NCBI GenBank assembly: GCA_964429355.1
Contig: CAYSCH010000371.1
Span: forward strand, 1-9,374
DNA length: 9,374 nt
Reading direction: 5' to 3'
From: JAAYAY01 sp964429355
GTDB taxonomy: Bacteria; Planctomycetota; Planctomycetia; Pirellulales; Thermoguttaceae
Shown here: positions 6,170 to 9,374 of the stretch, in pieces
Numbering within the stretch: the stretch's first letter is position 1
Layout of the letters: every line of letters starts with the position of its first letter
Position numbers and translations under genes: made by a program
Notes under the pieces: generated by a model
The model's input: the letters and a program-made list of their open reading frames with translations, nothing else
The model's database searches: none
Told to the model about the DNA's origin: nothing

Positions 6170-7723
6170 TTGGCAACCCGCAAAGACACTTCACCCGCCA
6201 TCGGGATCGATCTAGGCACGACCTTCTCCGTAATCGCCCACATCGACGACACGGGGCACCCGGTCACGTTGCCTAACGCCGAGGGAGACCGCATCACTCC
6301 GAGTGCCGTCCTCTTCGACGGCGACGACGTGATCGTGGGTAAGGAGGCGATCAAGGCCATCGCGACCGAGGCCGAGCGCGTAGCCACCGGCTCGAAACGC
6401 GACGTGGGGCAGCGGATCTTCCGCAAAAATCTCGAAGGGAAGCAGTACCCGCCCGAGGTGATCGAGGCGTTCATTCTCAACAAGGTGAAGACGGACGCCA
6501 TGCTCCAACTGGGGCCCTTCACAAAGGCGGTGATTACCGTCCCGGCCTATTTCGACGAGGTCCGCCGCAAGGCAACCCAGGACGCCGGTTACATGGCCGG
6601 CCTCGACGTGCTGGACATCATCAACGAACCGACGGCCGCTGCGGTCGCCTTTGGGCACCTGCAGGGGTTCCTCCGCCCGGATGTATCGGCCGCTGAAACC
6701 CAGCGATTCCTCGTCTACGACCTCGGCGGCGGTACCTTTGATGTCACCGTCATGGAGGTCCGAGGCAGGGCCTTCATCGCCCTGGCCACCGATGGCGACG
6801 TCCAACTGGGTGGCTACGAGTGGGACCAGCGGCTGGTCGACCTGGTGGCAGAGCAGTTCATTCGCGATCACAGTCTCGATCCGCGCGAAGATTCATCCAC
6901 CGCCGGAAAGCTCTGGCAGGAGTGCGAAGACGCCAAACGCACGCTGTCGGCCAGAAACAAGGCTGCCGTGACCTGCAATTTCCGCGGCAAGTCGGCTCGG
7001 GTGGAGGTCACACGGGAACAATTCGAAGAAAGCTGCCGCGACCTGGTCGATCGAACCCGTTTCACGACCGTCCAGACCCTGAGCGCGGCCGGATTGGAGT
7101 GGGGCGACCTGGACCGTCTGTTGCTCGTGGGTGGCTCGACTCGAATGCCGATGGTCCACCAGATGCTCAAAGAGGTTTCGGGCATGACGCCCGACGGGTC
7201 GGTTGCCGCCGACGAAGCCGTGGCCCACGGCGCCGCCCTCCGTGCCAGGCTCCTCCTGGACCGAGCCAGTGGCCGGCCTTCCACGTTTCGGATCAAGAAT
7301 GTCAACTCCCACAGCCTCGGGGTCGTGGGCACCGACCCGCAAACAGGGCGCCCGCGCACCGGGGTGGTCATACCCAGAAACACCCCGCTACCCGTCACCG
7401 CCAAGCGAACCTTTCGAACGAAAAAGACCGACCAGCGATCGATCCTCGTCCGCATCGTTGAAGGCGAAAGCCCCTCTCCCGACGATTGCGTGCAGCTCGG
7501 CCGATGCTCGATCCCCAAACTCCCCCGGCATCTGCCCATGGGTACGCCGGTCGACGTGCTGTTCGATTACCGGTCCGACGGACGGCTCGGCGTCCACGTG
7601 ACCGTGGCCGACACCGACGTTCGCGTGGAAGCCTCTGTCACCCGCGAGAACACCCTCAGCAAGGAGCATCTCGACGGTTGGCGAAGCTTCATCTCCGGGG
7701 CGGAGCCCACGGAGTATCGATGA
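6170..7723 (+). CDS. Soluble lidless Hsp70-like ATPase, paralogue of the upstream gene
   Basis: A 517-residue Hsp70-family protein starting at TTG 6170; the next in-frame Met is residue 111, inside the ATPase domain, so TTG is the only reasonable start. ATPase motifs are intact: GIDLGTTFS (12-20), SKRDVG (75-80, Lys76), INEPTAAAVAFG (151-162, Glu153), VYDLGGGTFDVTV (182-194), LGGYEWD (213-219) and LLLVGGSTRMP (317-327). The linker region FRIKNVNSHSLGVVG (373-387) matches the neighbour and not DnaK. The beta substrate-binding domain follows (about 380-495, with IPRNTPLP and EGESPSPDDC). The protein ends at SKEHLDGWRSFIS plus ten residues, so it has only the first lid helix and lacks the remaining lid of E. 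coli DnaK (638 residues). Unlike its neighbour it has no stalk or membrane helix. The pair shares colinear motifs throughout, indicating tandem duplication with loss or gain of the anchor. It probably works with the membrane-bound partner; clients are unknown. Confidence 0.92.
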   Translation: MATRKDTSPAIGIDLGTTFSVIAHIDDTGHPVTLPNAEGDRITPSAVLFDGDDVIVGKEAIKAIATEAERVATGSKRDVGQRIFRKNLEGKQYPPEVIEAFILNKVKTDAMLQLGPFTKAVITVPAYFDEVRRKATQDAGYMAGLDVLDIINEPTAAAVAFGHLQGFLRPDVSAAETQRFLVYDLGGGTFDVTVMEVRGRAFIALATDGDVQLGGYEWDQRLVDLVAEQFIRDHSLDPREDSSTAGKLWQECEDAKRTLSARNKAAVTCNFRGKSARVEVTREQFEESCRDLVDRTRFTTVQTLSAAGLEWGDLDRLLLVGGSTRMPMVHQMLKEVSGMTPDGSVAADEAVAHGAALRARLLLDRASGRPSTFRIKNVNSHSLGVVGTDPQTGRPRTGVVIPRNTPLPVTAKRTFRTKKTDQRSILVRIVEGESPSPDDCVQLGRCSIPKLPRHLPMGTPVDVLFDYRSDGRLGVHVTVADTDVRVEASVTRENTLSKEHLDGWRSFISGAEPTEYR

Positions 7724-7739
7724 GCTCACCGAGCTCACC
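7722..7739 (+). repeat. 9-bp perfect tandem duplication at the Hsp70 stop
   Basis: GAGCTCACC occurs twice in direct succession (7722-7730 and 7731-7739), starting inside the TGA stop codon of the second Hsp70 gene. It is probably a replication-slippage duplication; no function is implied. Confidence 0.6.
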
Positions 7740-7757
7740 GCTCCGCGAGAATTCGTC

Positions 7758-7787
7758 TTGTCGCGAAAATGGGCCAGCGGATACAAT
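7758..7787 (+). promoter_or_regulatory. Putative sigma70-like promoter for the POTRA gene
   Basis: TTGTCG (7758-7763) and TACAAT (7782-7787) are separated by 18 bases, matching the TTGACA/TATAAT consensus at 4/6 and 5/6 positions. The gap of 126 bases between the Hsp70 and POTRA genes is larger than others in the window, which is where a new promoter would be expected. Transcription would begin about 55 bases before the POTRA start. The pattern rests on two hexamers only. Confidence 0.4.
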
Positions 7788-7849
7788 CCCAGTGGGGGGC
7801 GAGTATCGGGATCGCCCGGCGACCAGGCTCGTAGGGAGAGGGATGCGGC

Positions 7850-9374
7850 ATGGAATGGCGAGCGGCGTGGGCGGCGATTGCGGCGGTCCTGTTTCTGGAA
7901 AATCTGCAGGTAACGGTGCAGGCCGAAACGAGGCTTGTCCCAGCCGGCCAGATTCAGGTCAGCGGGGCGAAGCATTTCTCTTGCGAGGAGATCGGAGAGA
8001 AGCTCGCCAAGAGCCTTCTGAATCAGCGGGCCCTGTCTCCGAGTTCGCCCGTGGACGATGTGCCGAAGTTCTTCGAGGAACAAATCCTCCGGAATTACCG
8101 CAGGTCAGGATTTCTCGATGTGTCGGTGCAGACGGAGGTCGATCATGCGGCGGGCGAATACCGCATCGAGATCACGGAGGGATCTCTGTACCTGGCCGGA
8201 GAGATCGAGGTCACCGGCCTGCCGGAGTCGGACGTCGAACCGTTCGTGAAGGCCCTCGTGTCTCCGGGGGTACCGCCGACGGCGGGCATTGCCGGTTTCC
8301 GGTGGCAAGGCGGGAAGTGGACGCCCCAGTGGACCGACGGCGATGGCGATGCCGTCGAGCCGAAGCAGTCCAACTGGACGATCGGTAAGCCCGTCTGTGC
8401 TCATGACCGGCAGAAAGCGGCGATTGCTGACGAATTGCAGCGAGCCTTGGCCGCGATCGGACGGCTCACGGCCGAATCAGCAATCGGCGATATGCAGCGA
8501 GAAGGAACCACGGTTCGCTTCCCCCTTGAGATTCGGGAACTCGGGCCGCCGCTGGTCGGCCGCAACCTGAAAATCCTCGGCTGTCGGAAGAACACGCCGG
8601 ACGATGTTCGCCAATTCCTTCACGTCGATGCCGACGAGGTACTGACTCGCTCGCGAGTGGAGGAACTGCACTTGCAGCTCTGGCTTTCCGGACGTTTCTC
8701 CAAAATTCAGAGCCGGCTCGTGCCGCCGGAGCAGGCTGGCGATATGCCCAGCGTGGTCATGGAACTCAAGGAATACGACAAAGCGCCGAAGCTCATCGAG
8801 CCGTTATCGGAAGCGGAGCAGGCCATGCTCAGATTCCACCAATGGGCCTCACAACTTTCCGAGAGCGACGAAACCCTGCTTCTGGAGCTGCCGTCATGCC
8901 TGTCGGGCGTCAGTTGTCTCATCGCTCCCACTCGCGGGTTTCTGGTGCGTAGCGGTAGCCATCAAGTGCTGGTCCATTCCGGACGGATCGTTTACTGTGC
9001 CGGTGATCGGCGCCAGAAACTCGTGATCCCGACCGAGCGATTGACTCTTACCGCCATGATCTCCATAGACTCCAAAGAGGAGGATCAGACGGATACCGCA
9101 CACGTGGCGAACATCTGCTTCAGCCTGGAGACCGAGTTCCAGCCACCAGGCTCGCCGCCACGGCCTGTTGCCTTGGATACTAAGGTAAATCCCTTCACCT
9201 GCCTGGCCTTGGTCGACAGTCCCGACGCCAGGAGCTCTCTCGCAGGCGGTGTCCTTTCGATTACTTCTCCACGAGGACAGACGGAGATTGACGCCCCCAC
9301 GGGACGGCTCCTGAAGGGAGTGGCTCCGGCAAAGGACGGCGGAAAAGGCGCGGCTCTCTCCGTGGCGCCGGAGA
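7850..9374 (+). CDS. Exported POTRA-domain protein (Omp85/BamA-TamA-like), partial
   Basis: The frame is open from ATG 7850 to the right edge (508 codons), so the C-terminus is missing. The start has a purine-rich AGGGAGAGG site about 8 bases upstream. Residues 1-25 form a Sec signal with a likely cut at VQA-E. POTRA-like units follow: one at about 33-112 (GQIQVSGAKHFSCEEIGEKL, then FFEEQILRNYRRSGFLDVSV and YRIEITEG), one at about 114-232 beginning AGEIEVTGLPESDV and containing an insert rich in Trp and Gly (148-178), and one at about 235-310 (LVGRNLKILGCRKNTPDDV, LHLQLWLSGRFSKIQ, VVMELKEY). POTRA domains normally act in the periplasm, passing substrates to outer-membrane barrel proteins. From about 320 to 493 comes a beta-rich region I do not recognise (ETLLLELPSC, FLVRSGSHQVLVHSGRIVYC, VNPFTCLALVDSPDA, LSITSPRGQTEIDAPTG); an Omp85 barrel, if present, would lie past the edge. 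It implies a diderm envelope. Confidence 0.78.
   Translation, partial: MEWRAAWAAIAAVLFLENLQVTVQAETRLVPAGQIQVSGAKHFSCEEIGEKLAKSLLNQRALSPSSPVDDVPKFFEEQILRNYRRSGFLDVSVQTEVDHAAGEYRIEITEGSLYLAGEIEVTGLPESDVEPFVKALVSPGVPPTAGIAGFRWQGGKWTPQWTDGDGDAVEPKQSNWTIGKPVCAHDRQKAAIADELQRALAAIGRLTAESAIGDMQREGTTVRFPLEIRELGPPLVGRNLKILGCRKNTPDDVRQFLHVDADEVLTRSRVEELHLQLWLSGRFSKIQSRLVPPEQAGDMPSVVMELKEYDKAPKLIEPLSEAEQAMLRFHQWASQLSESDETLLLELPSCLSGVSCLIAPTRGFLVRSGSHQVLVHSGRIVYCAGDRRQKLVIPTERLTLTAMISIDSKEEDQTDTAHVANICFSLETEFQPPGSPPRPVALDTKVNPFTCLALVDSPDARSSLAGGVLSITSPRGQTEIDAPTGRLLKGVAPAKDGGKGAALSVAPE

Noticed and set aside
7744..7765. CGCGA/TCGCG 5-bp inverted repeat after the second Hsp70 gene as a terminator
   Set aside because: The stem is only five pairs with a 12-base loop, has no following T-run, and overlaps the -35 of the possible promoter.
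1..9374. CRISPR array, tRNA, rRNA, insertion sequence, toxin-antitoxin or phage-defence cassette
   Set aside because: No regularly spaced repeats, transposase motifs, terminal repeats, tRNA-like cloverleaf or known defence domains could be seen on either strand by reading.

Overview
The window is GC-rich bacterial DNA with two divergent gene blocks separated by about 330 bases of non-coding sequence. The gene content points to a planctomycete or close relative (Planctomycetota): an exported Cys-type sulfatase with a C-terminal HEAT region, an exported discoidin/HZS-alpha-like protein, a BtpA/SgcQ protein, and paired short Hsp70-like proteins of a type I associate with that phylum. This is inference from family content; no rRNA or other marker gene is present.

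Left block, minus strand, read from about 3948 down to 1: a BtpA/SgcQ-family TIM-barrel protein, then an exported sulfatase starting 16 bases after the BtpA stop, then, 30 bases further on, an exported protein with an F5/8 type C (discoidin) domain followed by the start of an HZS-alpha/PD40-type beta-propeller. The last gene runs off the left edge. The tight spacing suggests one operon. Its theme looks like extracellular handling of sulfated polymers; the role of the BtpA protein is unknown.

Middle (3949-4280): no convincing gene. It holds a perfect 10-bp inverted repeat, a second smaller hairpin, and a degenerate 7-bp tandem repeat. No CIRCE element or heat-shock promoter is visible, although an Hsp70 pair follows.

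Right block, plus strand: two tandem Hsp70-like genes 14 bases apart. Both keep the complete ATPase motifs and a beta substrate-binding domain, and both lack the helical lid and the DnaK-type acidic/leucine linker. The first has a proline-rich stalk and a C-terminal transmembrane helix, so it should be a tail-anchored membrane protein; the second is soluble. After a 126-base gap with a plausible sigma70-like promoter comes a signal-peptide protein with about three POTRA domains (Omp85/BamA-like), which runs off the right edge.

The most unusual part is the membrane-anchored plus soluble lidless Hsp70 pair with a shared non-canonical linker signature. I see no sign of a CRISPR array, tRNA, rRNA, transposase or known defence system.
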